A stretch of DNA of 63,673 nucleotides from an uncultured Pseudomonadota bacterium (GTDB lineage: Bacteria > Pseudomonadota > Gammaproteobacteria > Steroidobacterales > Steroidobacteraceae), in NCBI GenBank assembly GCA_902826635.1, contig CADEFQ010000014.1, positions 1 through 63,673 of the forward strand, written 5' to 3'. The position numbers and the translations under genes were made by a program. Each line of letters starts with the position of its first letter. Positions within the stretch are counted from its first letter, which is position 1. The notes beneath the pieces are model-generated. The model saw only the letters and a program-made list of their open reading frames with translations, ran no database searches and was not told the origin of the DNA. Shown piece by piece: positions 1 to 9,549 of this stretch.

Positions 1-909
1 GTACATGTCGAGCGCCTGGCGGGCGAGCAGGTTGCCCATGCCGGGCCGGCGGCGGTACGCGCGCAGGCCCGCGAGATCGAGTGACGTGTAGGCCGCCATC
101 GACACGCCCTGGCCCGCCTGCACGATCTGGTTGCCGAGGTAATCGATGATGTCGGAGAAGCCGTTGCTCGAATCGGCCGACACGTCGATACCCCAGGTCG
201 CCGCGCAATTGGCCGACACGACGTAGGCGAGGTTCTCGAGCGCTCGCGCGCGTCGTGCGATCTGCTTCGGAGTCAGCGTGAGCGCCGCGATCTCGCCGGT
301 CGAGTGCAGCAGCACTTCGGCACCGCGGATCGCATGGCAGCGTGCGATCTCCGGATAGAGGATCTCTTCGGACGCGATCGCGGCGAGCTTGCCGAGCGTC
401 GTATCCGCGACCGGGAACACGGCGTCGAGCCCGTACAGCTCGAGATAGCGATCCCACACGTCGTGCGGGGTCGGCGCGAACATCGACACGAGGCGTCGAT
501 AGCGCAGCACGCGCCGGCCGCTGTCGTCGAACACGAACGACGCCTGGAAGTAGAGGCCCGGGAAGTTCCGGTCCGTCTCGTAGGCATTGCCCGCGAGATG
601 CACGCCATGGCGCTGCGCGAGCTGTGCGAAGGCTTCGTACTCGGGCCCCTCGTCGTCGAGCGCCGCCTTGTCCGCCCACACTGGAATCGGCTCGCCCCAC
701 GGCGGGCCGGTGAGGATGTATTCCGGCAGCACGACGAGGCGCAGATCGGCGCCGACCCAGCGCTTCGCGCCCGCAATCGCCGTGTCGATGCGCGCGAGGC
801 TCGCGGCCATGCGCGCGCGCGCACTCGCGCGGTCGGTATCGGGATGCACGCCGTCGCAATCGATTTGCAGCGCGACGGCGTAGTAACGATCGAGAACGGA
901 CACGGACAT
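1..909 (-). CDS. Nitrilase-fold protein lacking catalytic Cys, C-terminus beyond the window
   Basis: This is a carbon-nitrogen hydrolase fold protein; 303 residues are visible and the C-terminus runs off the left edge. The Glu motif is normal (VLPEY, E63). At the catalytic Lys position the sequence reads YRRL (R139), and where the family has Cys in ICxD/E it reads IASEEILYPE, so Ser (S180) stands at the nucleophile position. The region after it (PEIARCHAIRGAE) is typical of the superfamily, so the alignment is secure. With Lys and Cys both replaced, amidase or nitrilase activity is doubtful; a binding, acyl-transfer or regulatory role is possible. The ATG directly follows the TGA of the macro-domain gene, with a GAGGAA ribosome site just upstream, so the two are probably translated together. 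Substrate unknown. Confidence 0.85.
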   Translation of the reverse strand, partial: MSVSVLDRYYAVALQIDCDGVHPDTDRASARARMAASLARIDTAIAGAKRWVGADLRLVVLPEYILTGPPWGEPIPVWADKAALDDEGPEYEAFAQLAQRHGVHLAGNAYETDRNFPGLYFQASFVFDDSGRRVLRYRRLVSMFAPTPHDVWDRYLELYGLDAVFPVADTTLGKLAAIASEEILYPEIARCHAIRGAEVLLHSTGEIAALTLTPKQIARRARALENLAYVVSANCAATWGIDVSADSSNGFSDIIDYLGNQIVQAGQGVSMAAYTSLDLAGLRAYRRRPGMGNLLARQALDMY

Positions 910-1527
910 TCAGGTTCCTCGCACGAGGGAGTCATGGGCTGCGAGCGCCGCTCGCAGATCCGGGAAACGGGGCACTCGCCCGAGCAGCACTTCCTCGATC
1001 GCGGCGCGCACCTGCGCGGCGCAGATGCGGGGCGGCACGCCGCCGGCGCCGGTACCGAGGCCGGGCAGCGCGAGCGACGTCACCGCATGGCTCACGTGGC
1101 CCTCGCCCCCGGAGCCCGGCGCGAAATGGCCCTGCTTGACGAGCCGCAGCGCCGCGCGGGCCGCGAGAAACGGGTGCACCGTACCGGCGACGTTCATCGG
1201 CACGCGCATCGTGGGCGCGGCGATCAGCCAGCGGATGCGCGGATGTTCGATCGCGATGATCTCGGCGCGGCCGACCGGCAGCTCGCCATCGTGCTGGGCG
1301 CGCAGCAGCGCCTGCAGGCGCTCCTGGATGTGGCCGCCGAAATGGCGCCGGTACACGGCGTCGAGGCCCCCCTCCATGAAACCAAAGCTGTTCGCGGGAC
1401 TCACGATCGCATCGACGTCGAGATCGAGGATCGATCCCTCGTGAACCGAAACGTCGGCGAGGCCGCCGCAAGCGTCGCGCCATGCGGACGCCAGTTCACT
1501 GTCGGTCGCCGCGAGCGTGATGCGCAT
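910..1527 (-). CDS. Macro-domain protein (predicted ADP-ribose binding or hydrolysis)
   Basis: A 205-residue stand-alone macro domain. Visible motifs are SPANSFGFMEGGLDAVY (the Asn/Gly-rich ADP-ribose pocket, about residues 44-60) and LPGLGTGAGGVPP near the C-terminus (the phosphate-binding loop). Macro domains bind ADP-ribose and often remove it from proteins, nucleic acids or O-acetyl-ADP-ribose; the exact substrate cannot be read from sequence. I chose the ATG at 1527 because it begins the conserved MRITLAATD region and has GGAG upstream; a longer frame continues to 1734 but that part is antisense to the next gene's leader. It forms a two-gene unit with the nitrilase-like gene, whose ATG abuts its stop codon. 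Confidence 0.85.
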   Translation of the reverse strand: MRITLAATDSELASAWRDACGGLADVSVHEGSILDLDVDAIVSPANSFGFMEGGLDAVYRRHFGGHIQERLQALLRAQHDGELPVGRAEIIAIEHPRIRWLIAAPTMRVPMNVAGTVHPFLAARAALRLVKQGHFAPGSGGEGHVSHAVTSLALPGLGTGAGGVPPRICAAQVRAAIEEVLLGRVPRFPDLRAALAAHDSLVRGT

Positions 1528-1663
1528 GGGAAGACTCCGGTGGGCTCGGGTGGATTGTACGCGGCGTTCGTCGCAGATGGGCGGCGTGGTCCGCCCGGTT
1601 GGGGCACAATCGCCCGCTATTGCGCACCGCGTGCGCACCATGAACAAGCGAGGGGAGATCCTG

Positions 1664-3703
1664 ATGCCTGTCTTGTTTCGCGGCCTGGCCGTTGTGTTCG
1701 CGTGCTTCACCGTTACTGCACAGGCGCAGGGCACGACGCCCTATACGGCCGAGGCGATGTGGGGGCTCGCGCGGCTCGGCAATCCGGCACTGTCGCCCGA
1801 CGGCACGCTCGCCGTCGTGCCGGTGACACGCTACGACCTTGCAGCGAACAAGGGCAGCACCGACCTCTGGATGATTCCGACTGCTGGCGGCGCCGCGCGC
1901 CAGCTGACGAGCGACCAGGCGAACGACACGTCGCCCGCGTTCAGCCCCGACGGCCGGTGGGTCGCCTTCCTCTCGAAGCGCGGCGATGATGAGCAGAACC
2001 AGGTCTACGTGATCGCGGTGAACGGTGGCGAAGCGCGGCGCGTCACGAACGTGCCCGTCGGCGCCGGCGCCCTGAAGTGGTTTCCCGACAGCAAGCGCCT
2101 GGCCTTCGTCGCCGACGTGTGGCCCGACCTCGTCAAATGGGAAGACCAGGGCAAGCGCCTGAAGGAACGCGCCGACGCGAAGACGAGCGCGAAAGTGTGG
2201 GAGCGCGCCCCGATCGCCTACTGGGACCACTTCCTCGACGACCGCGAGCCGCATCTGTACTCGATCGCGCTCGACGGCGGCGAAACGACCGCGATCACCC
2301 GCGGCTCGGGCTTCTGGCTCTCGAAACAGGAATACAGCGCGTCGTCGTACGACATCTCGCCGGATGGAACGGAAATCGCGTTCGTCGCCGATCGCGATCG
2401 CAGCGGCATCGATGCGAACGACGACATCATCGTGATCCCGGCTTGCGGCTGCAAACCGGCCCGCGACCTCAACGCCGCGAGTGTGGCCGACGAAAGCGGC
2501 CCGGTGTATTCGCCCGACGGCAAATACCTCGCGTACGCGCAGAAGCGCACGCCGCGCTTCTACGCCGACACGCAGCGGCTGATGTTGCTCGACCGGACGA
2601 GTGGCGCAACGCGCGGCCTCACCGAGCAATGGGACCGCTCGGCCGACGGCCTCGTGTGGGCCGGCGATTCGAAGGCGCTCTATGGCGTGATCGACGATGC
2701 CGCGACGTCGCGCGTCTACCGCTTTGCGCTGACGGGCGGCGCCCCGCGCGCCGTCACGGCCGCGAGCAGTTATTCGGGCCTCGGGATCGCGGGCAAGAAC
2801 GCGATCGCACTCCGGCAGAGCTTCTCCGAGCCCGCCACGCTCGTGCGGCTCGATCTCGCGAAGGGCGCGGCGACCAAGCTCTCTGATTTCAACGACGGCG
2901 CGCTCGCGAGCCTCGCGATGGGCAAGGTCGAGAGCGTCACCTACAAGGGCGCGCGCAACGACGACGTGCAGATGTGGGTGATCTACCCACCCGGCTTCGA
3001 CCCTGCGAAGAAATATCCCGTCTACATGCTGCTGCACGGCGGGCCGCACAACGGCATCCAGGACGCGGTGACCTACCGCTGGAACGCGCATGTGTTCGCA
3101 AACTGGGGCTATATCGTCACCTGGCACAATTTCCACGGCTCGAGCGGCTTCGGCCAGGCATTCGCCGATTCGATCAACCCCGATCGCATCACGATGCCCT
3201 ACGAGGACACGATCAAGGCGGCTGACTGGCTCAAGTCGCAGCCGTACGTCGATGCGGATCGCATGGTCGCGGGCGGCGGCAGCTACGGCGGCTTCCTCGC
3301 GGCGACGCTGCTCGGCCGGCCGCATCCGTTCAAGGCGCTGATCGCGCACGCGGCGGTGTACGACAACTTCACGCAGATCGGCGCGGACTACGGCGCGTCG
3401 AAGGACCGCTTCTTCAACTACTGGGAAAAGCCCGAAGAGTTCGCGCGCTACTCGCCGCACACCTCGGCCGGCCATTTCGTCACACCGACCCTCGTGATCC
3501 ACGGCCAGCTCGACCAGCGCGTGCCGGTGAACCACGGCATCGAACTCTTCAACACCCTGCAGACGCGCGGCGTGCCCTCGAAGCTCGTGTACTTCCCCGA
3601 CGAGAACCACTGGGTGCTGAAGCCGGGCAACTCGCTCTTCTGGTACCAGTCGGTGCACGACTGGCTCGTCAAGTACGCGCCGCCTACGGCAGCAGCCAGG
3701 TAA
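1664..3703 (+). CDS. Exported S9-family prolyl oligopeptidase-type peptidase
   Basis: A 679-residue serine peptidase of the dipeptidyl-peptidase IV/acylaminoacyl-peptidase type. A signal peptide (residues 1 to about 21, ending AQA) predicts a periplasmic or exported protein. A beta-propeller (about 30-410) has TolB-like LSPDG, FSPDGRW and YSPDGKY repeats. The C-terminal alpha/beta-hydrolase domain has the triad S540 (GGGSYGGF), D617 (GQLDQRVP) and H649 (DENHW). It should cleave short peptides. The start at 1664 is preferred because AGGGGAG lies about 6 bases upstream; an in-frame ATG at 1640 would put charged residues before the signal. Its end overlaps the convergent TonB receptor gene by 20 bp, and a link to receptor-mediated peptide uptake is only inferred. 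Confidence 0.92.
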   Translation: MPVLFRGLAVVFACFTVTAQAQGTTPYTAEAMWGLARLGNPALSPDGTLAVVPVTRYDLAANKGSTDLWMIPTAGGAARQLTSDQANDTSPAFSPDGRWVAFLSKRGDDEQNQVYVIAVNGGEARRVTNVPVGAGALKWFPDSKRLAFVADVWPDLVKWEDQGKRLKERADAKTSAKVWERAPIAYWDHFLDDREPHLYSIALDGGETTAITRGSGFWLSKQEYSASSYDISPDGTEIAFVADRDRSGIDANDDIIVIPACGCKPARDLNAASVADESGPVYSPDGKYLAYAQKRTPRFYADTQRLMLLDRTSGATRGLTEQWDRSADGLVWAGDSKALYGVIDDAATSRVYRFALTGGAPRAVTAASSYSGLGIAGKNAIALRQSFSEPATLVRLDLAKGAATKLSDFNDGALASLAMGKVESVTYKGARNDDVQMWVIYPPGFDPAKKYPVYMLLHGGPHNGIQDAVTYRWNAHVFANWGYIVTWHNFHGSSGFGQAFADSINPDRITMPYEDTIKAADWLKSQPYVDADRMVAGGGSYGGFLAATLLGRPHPFKALIAHAAVYDNFTQIGADYGASKDRFFNYWEKPEEFARYSPHTSAGHFVTPTLVIHGQLDQRVPVNHGIELFNTLQTRGVPSKLVYFPDENHWVLKPGNSLFWYQSVHDWLVKYAPPTAAAR

Positions 3704-6209
3704 CGCCGAGGAGCGCGTAGCGCGGCAGCCAGGTCGAGCGCTCGCCCTCGAGGCTCGCGGCATCACCCGGCACCGCGATGCGGTACTCCGTGCAGCACAG
3801 GTTCGCGTGATCGGAGGCGTTGCTGACCTCGACATAGACCTGCAACGCGCCGATCGGCAGCGGGCGCTGCCAGCTTGCGCGCGTGTCGAACGAGAAATAG
3901 TCCGACCAGGAATTCGCGTTGCGCGGCGTGAGCACGAGCTGCGCGTTTCCACCCGGCGCGGTCTCGACCGCGAGCGAATTCTGGCGCCAGCCGTTGTGCC
4001 AGATCAGGTTGCCCGAGAGCTGCCACGGCCCCTGGGTCCACGAAAGCCCGGTGACCGCCGAATGACGCTGGTCCCAGGTGCGCAGCGCATGTGAGTGTTC
4101 GAACTGGTCCGTGACTTCGGACCAGCTGTAGCTGAGCCACGCTGACCAGGTGCGGCGCGGCTCCCAGCGCATCGTCAGTTCGGCGCCATAGGCGCGCGAA
4201 GACACCGGCGCGACGCGCACGCGATCCACTTCGATTTCCGGCAACAGCGTCACCGGGTCGAGCAGGTTTTCGTAAGCCGGTCGGACATGGCTCATGCGCT
4301 TGTCGAACGCTTCGACCCGCAGGAACACGTCATTTGAGAGACGGTGCTCGATCGCGCCGACGGTCTGTGTGGCCGTCTGCGCCGCGTTGAAGGCGACTTC
4401 GCCATCCGTCACCTGCAGTTCGTCCGGCCGCTCGGGCTGGGCAAGGTGGCCCCAGGAGAGACGCAGGGTGGTGTCCGCGCGCGGCGAGTATTCGATCCCG
4501 ACTCGCGGCGACCACTGCGAGTCGCGAAATCCAGGCCGGTAGCGTTGCGTGTCCCGGCGCACACCCACTTCGACATCGGCCTGCGGCGTCAGCGTGATCA
4601 CGGCCGATGCATACGCACCATAGGACTGACCGCCCGCGTCCAGCATGAGATCGTGGCTCAACGAGGCCGGTCGACCGAGCGCCGCCGCCAGCAGCGGATC
4701 GAACACCGCGTCAGCGCGGTACTGATAGGACGAATCGTGATCCATCATCTCCGCGCCGAGCGTGAAGCTTGTGCGGCCGCGGCTCGCGCCGAATTCCAGC
4801 CGCGCGGTCGTCGCGTCCATGAAGCGCCGATCCGCGAGCTCCCCTGTGCCGCTGCCCGGCCGGTCGAGCGTCCCGTTGCGAACCGTGTGTCGCTCGGTGC
4901 GCGACAGGACGCCGCGCAGCGCCGAGCGGTCGGAAATGCGCCACGTGCCACGCAGCCACGCAGTGCCGTCGCGATAGCGCGCATGCGCGCGCTCCGTGTT
5001 GCTGGAGAGATTCGCCGTCAGTTCGTCATTCAGCAGCAGCCAGCCCGCGGCGAGTTCGCTGTCATCGTCGAAGCGCCACGACAGGCGCGAGAGGAAATCG
5101 AGGAAAGCCGGTTCGCCCGAGCGTTCGTCGGCGAGGTTCATGACTTCCTCGACCGTGCTCTTGCGCGCGGCGACGAGCCATTCGAGCGGATGCGATTCGA
5201 GGCGGCCCTGCGAGAGTGCGTGCGCGTACAGCAGGCTCACGCCGAGTTCATGATGGTCCGCGCCCGTCCACGTGCGCGGCGTGATGTCGAGCACGCCGGA
5301 TAGTCGGCCTCCGTAGCGCGCGGGATGCACGCCGCTCCAGAAGTCGAGCTTGCCGATCGTCGCCGGGTCGAGGATGCCGAGCAGGCCGAGGAAATCCTTG
5401 AAGTGAAACGGCTCGAAGAGCGGCACGCCGTCGAAGTACACGCCGAGCTCGTCGGTGCGCCCGCCGCGCACGTGTGCGCGCGCGGAAAGGCCGTTCGTCG
5501 CGGTCCCGGGCAGGAAGCGCGTCACCCTGAGCGCGTCCTCTTCGATGCCCGGAAGCACCGAAAGGTCTTCGCGCGTGAACTCGGCCGGGGCCAGCCGCGA
5601 CTGCTGGTCGAACGTGTAGCGGCTCGCGAGCACGCTCACTTCGACGAGCGCGTCGCCGCCGCCGGCGAGACGCAACACCCCTTTCCATTGCTCGGCGTGA
5701 TGCACCCGGATGCCCCGGAGCCGCGCAGCGGCGCCGGTCGCATCGCTCCCCTCTGCGTCGTAGATGCCGACCGGCAGCGAACCGAAGCGCACGATGCCGT
5801 GGTCGTCCGCTATCGCCGCGCGATTGCCCGGCTGCAAAGCCACGCGTGCGCGCGCCGCCGGCGACCCATCGGCCTGCTCGATGACGATCTCGATGGCCGC
5901 CTCACCCTCGGCACTGCGGCGCACGACGACCCATGCGCCCGGTTGCACCGGCTCGAGCGCCAGCCCGTGCGGCGCGAGCAGATCGCGGGCGATCTGCTCA
6001 GGGGCTCCGGGGCGCTGCGCCGCGAGGACGCGCATGTCCGGAGTGACGAGCGCCGTGCTGTAGATGAGGTTGAGCCCGGATTTCGTGAGCCGTTCGAGCG
6101 CCGCGGCCAGCGGCTCGCCGACCTCCGCGCCGCGCGCCAACGCGCCGGCGAAGAGCAGCAGCAGGCTCCACGCCGTTCTCAGCGCGCGTCGCCGCGCAAT
6201 GATGTGCAT
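3684..6209 (-). CDS. TonB-dependent receptor with N-terminal STN signalling domain
   Basis: An 841-residue outer-membrane receptor. In order: signal peptide (ends about residue 27, ARG/AEV), STN (secretin/TonB short N-terminal) domain about 30-98, a carboxypeptidase-regulatory-like segment about 105-190, a plug with VRGGRTDELGVYFDGVPLF, and a large beta-barrel rich in aromatic alternation ending in a short WLLP tail. STN domains of FecA-type transducers contact a FecR-type protein in the periplasm. Here fecR- and ECF-sigma-like genes lie immediately upstream on the same strand (12 bp gap), which supports a cell-surface signalling role. Ligand unknown; the neighbouring S9 peptidase might suggest peptides. 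Confidence 0.9.
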   Translation of the reverse strand: MHIIARRRALRTAWSLLLLFAGALARGAEVGEPLAAALERLTKSGLNLIYSTALVTPDMRVLAAQRPGAPEQIARDLLAPHGLALEPVQPGAWVVVRRSAEGEAAIEIVIEQADGSPAARARVALQPGNRAAIADDHGIVRFGSLPVGIYDAEGSDATGAAARLRGIRVHHAEQWKGVLRLAGGGDALVEVSVLASRYTFDQQSRLAPAEFTREDLSVLPGIEEDALRVTRFLPGTATNGLSARAHVRGGRTDELGVYFDGVPLFEPFHFKDFLGLLGILDPATIGKLDFWSGVHPARYGGRLSGVLDITPRTWTGADHHELGVSLLYAHALSQGRLESHPLEWLVAARKSTVEEVMNLADERSGEPAFLDFLSRLSWRFDDDSELAAGWLLLNDELTANLSSNTERAHARYRDGTAWLRGTWRISDRSALRGVLSRTERHTVRNGTLDRPGSGTGELADRRFMDATTARLEFGASRGRTSFTLGAEMMDHDSSYQYRADAVFDPLLAAALGRPASLSHDLMLDAGGQSYGAYASAVITLTPQADVEVGVRRDTQRYRPGFRDSQWSPRVGIEYSPRADTTLRLSWGHLAQPERPDELQVTDGEVAFNAAQTATQTVGAIEHRLSNDVFLRVEAFDKRMSHVRPAYENLLDPVTLLPEIEVDRVRVAPVSSRAYGAELTMRWEPRRTWSAWLSYSWSEVTDQFEHSHALRTWDQRHSAVTGLSWTQGPWQLSGNLIWHNGWRQNSLAVETAPGGNAQLVLTPRNANSWSDYFSFDTRASWQRPLPIGALQVYVEVSNASDHANLCCTEYRIAVPGDAASLEGERSTWLPRYALLGVTWLLP

Positions 6210-6221
6210 CCGTGGATGTTA

Positions 6222-7229
6222 TCAGTGCGGCGCAGGTGCCGGGCGCGGCGCCGGGCGCTGCGCCGGCCCGATGACGACCGGCCCTTCCTTCGGAACGATC
6301 GCTTCGAGATCAACCGAGGCCGTCACGATCACCAGCGCCTGCGCGGGCGGCAGGCCGTCGACCGAGCCGTGCAGGATCGCCGACGCCGCACGCACGCGCG
6401 TGCCGTCGTCGGCATAGGTCACGCGGCGACCTGTTTCCGCGGCGTACCAGCGCAGAAACTCGGCGAGCGACTTGCCTTCGATCACGATCGGCGCGGGCAG
6501 CGCCTCGACCCAACTCCAGCGGGCATCGTCGCCGGCCACGGACGACCGCGCGACCTTGCCGCCATCGATGCGCAGCAGCTCGCCGGCGACCGCGCGCTCC
6601 GCGTGCGCGCCCGCCCCGACCTGCACGGCGCCTTCACGCACCGCGACGGTCAGTTCGGCGCCGTGCGCCTCAACCGAATAATGCGTGCCGAGATGGCGCA
6701 CGTCGCCCGCGTCAGTGCGCACGACGTAGGCAACAGTCGTCCCGGGAGCCACGGCCACATACACCCGGCCACTGGCGAGGCGCAAAGTGCCGGCATCCTC
6801 GACGGTAACGCGCGTGCCGGAATCGAGCCGCAGCGTGAGATCCGGCGAGTAGCGCACCAACGCGCCCGAATCGGCCGCGGTCTCAAGCGTCGCGCCGGCG
6901 CGAAGCATCGCGCCGGCCACGAGCGGGCCGCCCGCGTCGGTCACGCGACCGTGCACGAGGTCGAGACTCGCGACCGGCCGTGCAAAGGGCGCGAGCCACA
7001 GCACGCCCGCCAACGCGATCACCGCTACGGACGCCGCTGCCAGCCAGCGCGCACGCAGCGCGGGCCGGCGACGCGCGGTCTCCCGCTGCAGCTCGCGCCA
7101 TTCGGCCTGCACCGCGTCGAACGCGCGCCGGCGCGCCGCCGGTTCCGGCGCCGCACGAGGTACCGCGCGCATCAGGCGCACGAGGCGTGCCTCGTCCGCT
7201 TCAGTCCAGTTTTCACTCTTGTCAGTCAT
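6222..7229 (-). CDS. FecR-family anti-sigma factor
   Basis: A 335-residue inner-membrane protein. A short cytoplasmic part (about 1-62, Arg-rich) is followed by one transmembrane helix (about 63-83, LAAASVAVIALAGVLWLAP), then a FecR-type periplasmic domain (about 95-190, with LDSGTRVTVED and TVAYVVRTDAGDVRHLGTHY), then a C-terminal STN-like region (about 250-315, IEGKSLAEFLRWYAAETGR). FecR proteins hold or activate a partner ECF sigma factor in response to an outer-membrane receptor. The gene overlaps the sigma gene by 4 bp and is followed by the STN receptor, the usual order for such a circuit. The C-terminus is rich in Ala and Pro. Confidence 0.88.
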   Translation of the reverse strand: MTDKSENWTEADEARLVRLMRAVPRAAPEPAARRRAFDAVQAEWRELQRETARRRPALRARWLAAASVAVIALAGVLWLAPFARPVASLDLVHGRVTDAGGPLVAGAMLRAGATLETAADSGALVRYSPDLTLRLDSGTRVTVEDAGTLRLASGRVYVAVAPGTTVAYVVRTDAGDVRHLGTHYSVEAHGAELTVAVREGAVQVGAGAHAERAVAGELLRIDGGKVARSSVAGDDARWSWVEALPAPIVIEGKSLAEFLRWYAAETGRRVTYADDGTRVRAASAILHGSVDGLPPAQALVIVTASVDLEAIVPKEGPVVIGPAQRPAPRPAPAPH

Positions 7230-7822
7230 GGCAGCAACTCACGCCAATCGTGCCCTCGCGCTTCGAGCGCGGACCGCAGCGCGATGCGCGCACGCGCGAG
7301 CGCAGACTGTGCGGCCTCGAAGGTCGTACCCAACTCGGCGGCGATCCGCTGCACGCTCCAGTCCTCGAGATACTTCCATTCCAGCATGTCCCCGTAGCGC
7401 CCCGGCAGTTCATCGAGCACGCGTCGCAGCGCCCCCGCCGCGTCCCGCGCGTGCAGGCCGTCATCCGGCGCCGGCTCCCCGCTCGCCACGCTTTCCGCGC
7501 GGCGACGCGCCGAGTCGCTCGCATCGAAACTCTCCTCGCGCTGCGCGCGCCGGCGCTCGGCCTCACCCAGGTCCGCGAGCTCATTGCGACAGATCTGCGC
7601 GAGCCACGTGAACAGTGAGGCATCGCCGCGATACTGCTGCATCGCACGCAACGCCCGTGTGAGCGCGCGCTGCGCCGCCTCTTCCGCAAGATCGGTACGC
7701 CCCGCCGTTCGCGACAGCGCGAAGCGGTAGAGGCGGTCGAAATACTCGTCGAAGAAGCTTCGAAACGCATATTCGTCGCCGGCGAGCAGGCGCGCCGCAA
7801 GGGCGCGGTCATCCTGGTGCAT
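7226..7822 (-). CDS. ECF-family RNA polymerase sigma factor
   Basis: A 198-residue sigma factor with region 2 (about 20-90; FDEYFDRLYRFAL and FTWLAQICRNELADL) and region 4 (about 130-185; ALRRVLDELPGRYGDMLEWKYLEDWSVQRIAAELGTT, with a helix-turn-helix). There is no region 3, as expected for ECF factors. A GTG two codons upstream (7828) is an alternative start; no clear ribosome site separates the two. The 4-bp ATGA overlap with fecR implies coupled translation. It probably transcribes the receptor operon and perhaps the divergent Omp85-like gene, but I could not identify its promoter motif. Confidence 0.9.
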   Translation of the reverse strand: MHQDDRALAARLLAGDEYAFRSFFDEYFDRLYRFALSRTAGRTDLAEEAAQRALTRALRAMQQYRGDASLFTWLAQICRNELADLGEAERRRAQREESFDASDSARRRAESVASGEPAPDDGLHARDAAGALRRVLDELPGRYGDMLEWKYLEDWSVQRIAAELGTTFEAAQSALARARIALRSALEARGHDWRELLP

Positions 7823-7900
7823 CGGCACGAGGTTAGACAGGGCGGGGTGTGAAGATCAATCGACAATTGATTTGGCACCCCTCGTCCGTCGAACGGGGGC

Positions 7901-9547
7901 ATGTGCCGCTTCCTTCCCACCCTCGCCCTGCTGACGCTGCCCGCGCTCGTGGCCCCGGCAAGCGCCGATTCCGCGAACGTCGCGCGCGACCCGGCCCACG
8001 TCCTGCCCTCCGACGCCGAACTCGAGCGAGCGGGCGCGCGCATCGGCCGGATCACGATCGAAACCGACGACATCTTCGATGAAAGCGACCCGCGTGAGGA
8101 CGCCCTGCTCTATCGTGCGGTGAATCGCCTCCACGTCACGACGCGCGAATCGACGATACGCGCCCAGCTGCTGTTCGCGAGCGGTGACCGCTATTCACGG
8201 CGCGTGCTCGACGAATCCGAACGTGCGCTGCGCAGCCAGCGTTATCTGCGTGAACCGGTGATCCGGCCGATCGCCTGGCACGACGGTGTCGTCGACTTGC
8301 GTGTGCGTTCCGAAGATGTCTGGACGACCAATCCCGGCATCGCGGTATCGCGCGCCGGCGGCGAGAACAAGTTCGGGGCCGAGATCGAGGAGCTGAACCT
8401 GTTCGGCCGCGGCAAGCAGCTGTCGGCCGGCTACACCCACGACGTCGATCGCACGTCGCTCGGCGTTGCGTGGCGCGATCCCGCCGTCTGGGGCTCGCGC
8501 TGGACGAGCAACGCGTCCTACACCGACAGTGACGATGGCAACGGCTGGACGCTCGGGCTCGAACGCCCGTTCTACGCTCTCGATGCACATTGGAGTGCGG
8601 GGTTTTCGGCGGGGTCCGTCTCGCAGGTCGAGAATCGCTATGCGCTCGGCACGCGCGTGGATGCGTGGCGCGCCGACCGGCAGACCTTCGACTTGCATCG
8701 CGGCTGGTCATCGGGACTGCACGGCGACTGGACGCGCCGCTGGACCGCGGGCTTTCGCTACGACCGCGCGCGCTTCGAGCCCACGGACACCGCCCTCGTG
8801 GGCCCCTTGCCCGACGATCGCACTCTCGCTTATCCCTACGTCCGCCTCGATCTGCTGCAGGACGACTACGTCACCACGCACAACCTCGACCAGATCGGCC
8901 GCACGGAGGACCTGCGTTTCGGCACCCAGCTTTTCGCCGAGCTGGGCGGGTCGCAGGCCGCCTTCGGCGCAAACCGCGACGCCCTCGTGACCTCACTCGG
9001 CGCGAGCCGTGGCTACCGACTGCCGAACGAGCAGAGCCTCTTCGTCGCGGGCAGCTGGGGCTCGCGGCTCGAAGCTGGGAGCGTGCGCGACTCGCTGCTC
9101 TCGGCGAGCGCACGCTATTTCTGGCGTGCGAACAACAAGACGGTCCTGTTTGTCGGGCTCGCGGCCGATGCCGGCAGCGCACTCGACCTGGACCACGAGC
9201 TGATGCTCGGCGGCGACACCGGGCTGCGCGGCTATCCGCTGCGCTACCAGACGGGCACGGCGCGCGCGCTGCTGACCGTCGAAGGCCGCTACTTCACCGA
9301 CTGGTATCCGTTTCGCCTCGCGCGCGTGGGCGCAGCGGTGTTCGCCGACGTGGGCCGTACCTGGGGCGCCAGCGCGCTCGACGTGCCGGAACTCGGCACG
9401 CTGCGCGATGTCGGAATCGGACTGCGGTTCGGCAATACCCGTTCGGCGCTCGGCAACGTGCTGCACGTCGACCTCGCCTTTCCGCTCGACGGCGATCCGT
9501 CGATCAAATCGATGCAATTCCTCCTGAAGACACACAAGAGTTTCTGA
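7901..9547 (+). CDS. Omp85/BamA-superfamily outer-membrane beta-barrel with POTRA region
   Basis: A 548-residue protein with a signal peptide (about 1-22, ending SADS), a POTRA-like region (about 50-145; TRESTIRAQLLFASGDRYS, SQRYLREPVI) and a 16-strand-type barrel. The motif LMLGGDTGLRGYPLRY is the conserved (V/I)RG(Y/F) loop of the D15/ShlB class, here LRGY. The protein ends with Phe, typical of outer-membrane proteins. It could insert or secrete another protein, or export a lipid or glycan. Only 2 bp separate it from the LtaS-like gene, so the two are probably one transcript and may work together at the envelope; that link is inference. Confidence 0.82.
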   Translation: MCRFLPTLALLTLPALVAPASADSANVARDPAHVLPSDAELERAGARIGRITIETDDIFDESDPREDALLYRAVNRLHVTTRESTIRAQLLFASGDRYSRRVLDESERALRSQRYLREPVIRPIAWHDGVVDLRVRSEDVWTTNPGIAVSRAGGENKFGAEIEELNLFGRGKQLSAGYTHDVDRTSLGVAWRDPAVWGSRWTSNASYTDSDDGNGWTLGLERPFYALDAHWSAGFSAGSVSQVENRYALGTRVDAWRADRQTFDLHRGWSSGLHGDWTRRWTAGFRYDRARFEPTDTALVGPLPDDRTLAYPYVRLDLLQDDYVTTHNLDQIGRTEDLRFGTQLFAELGGSQAAFGANRDALVTSLGASRGYRLPNEQSLFVAGSWGSRLEAGSVRDSLLSASARYFWRANNKTVLFVGLAADAGSALDLDHELMLGGDTGLRGYPLRYQTGTARALLTVEGRYFTDWYPFRLARVGAAVFADVGRTWGASALDVPELGTLRDVGIGLRFGNTRSALGNVLHVDLAFPLDGDPSIKSMQFLLKTHKSF

Positions 9548-9549
9548 TC

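Noticed and set aside
1496-3952. An 818-residue open frame on the minus strand
   Set aside because: It is antisense to the S9 peptidase and TonB receptor, is Arg/Ala-rich, has no domain, and is a common shadow in very GC-rich DNA.
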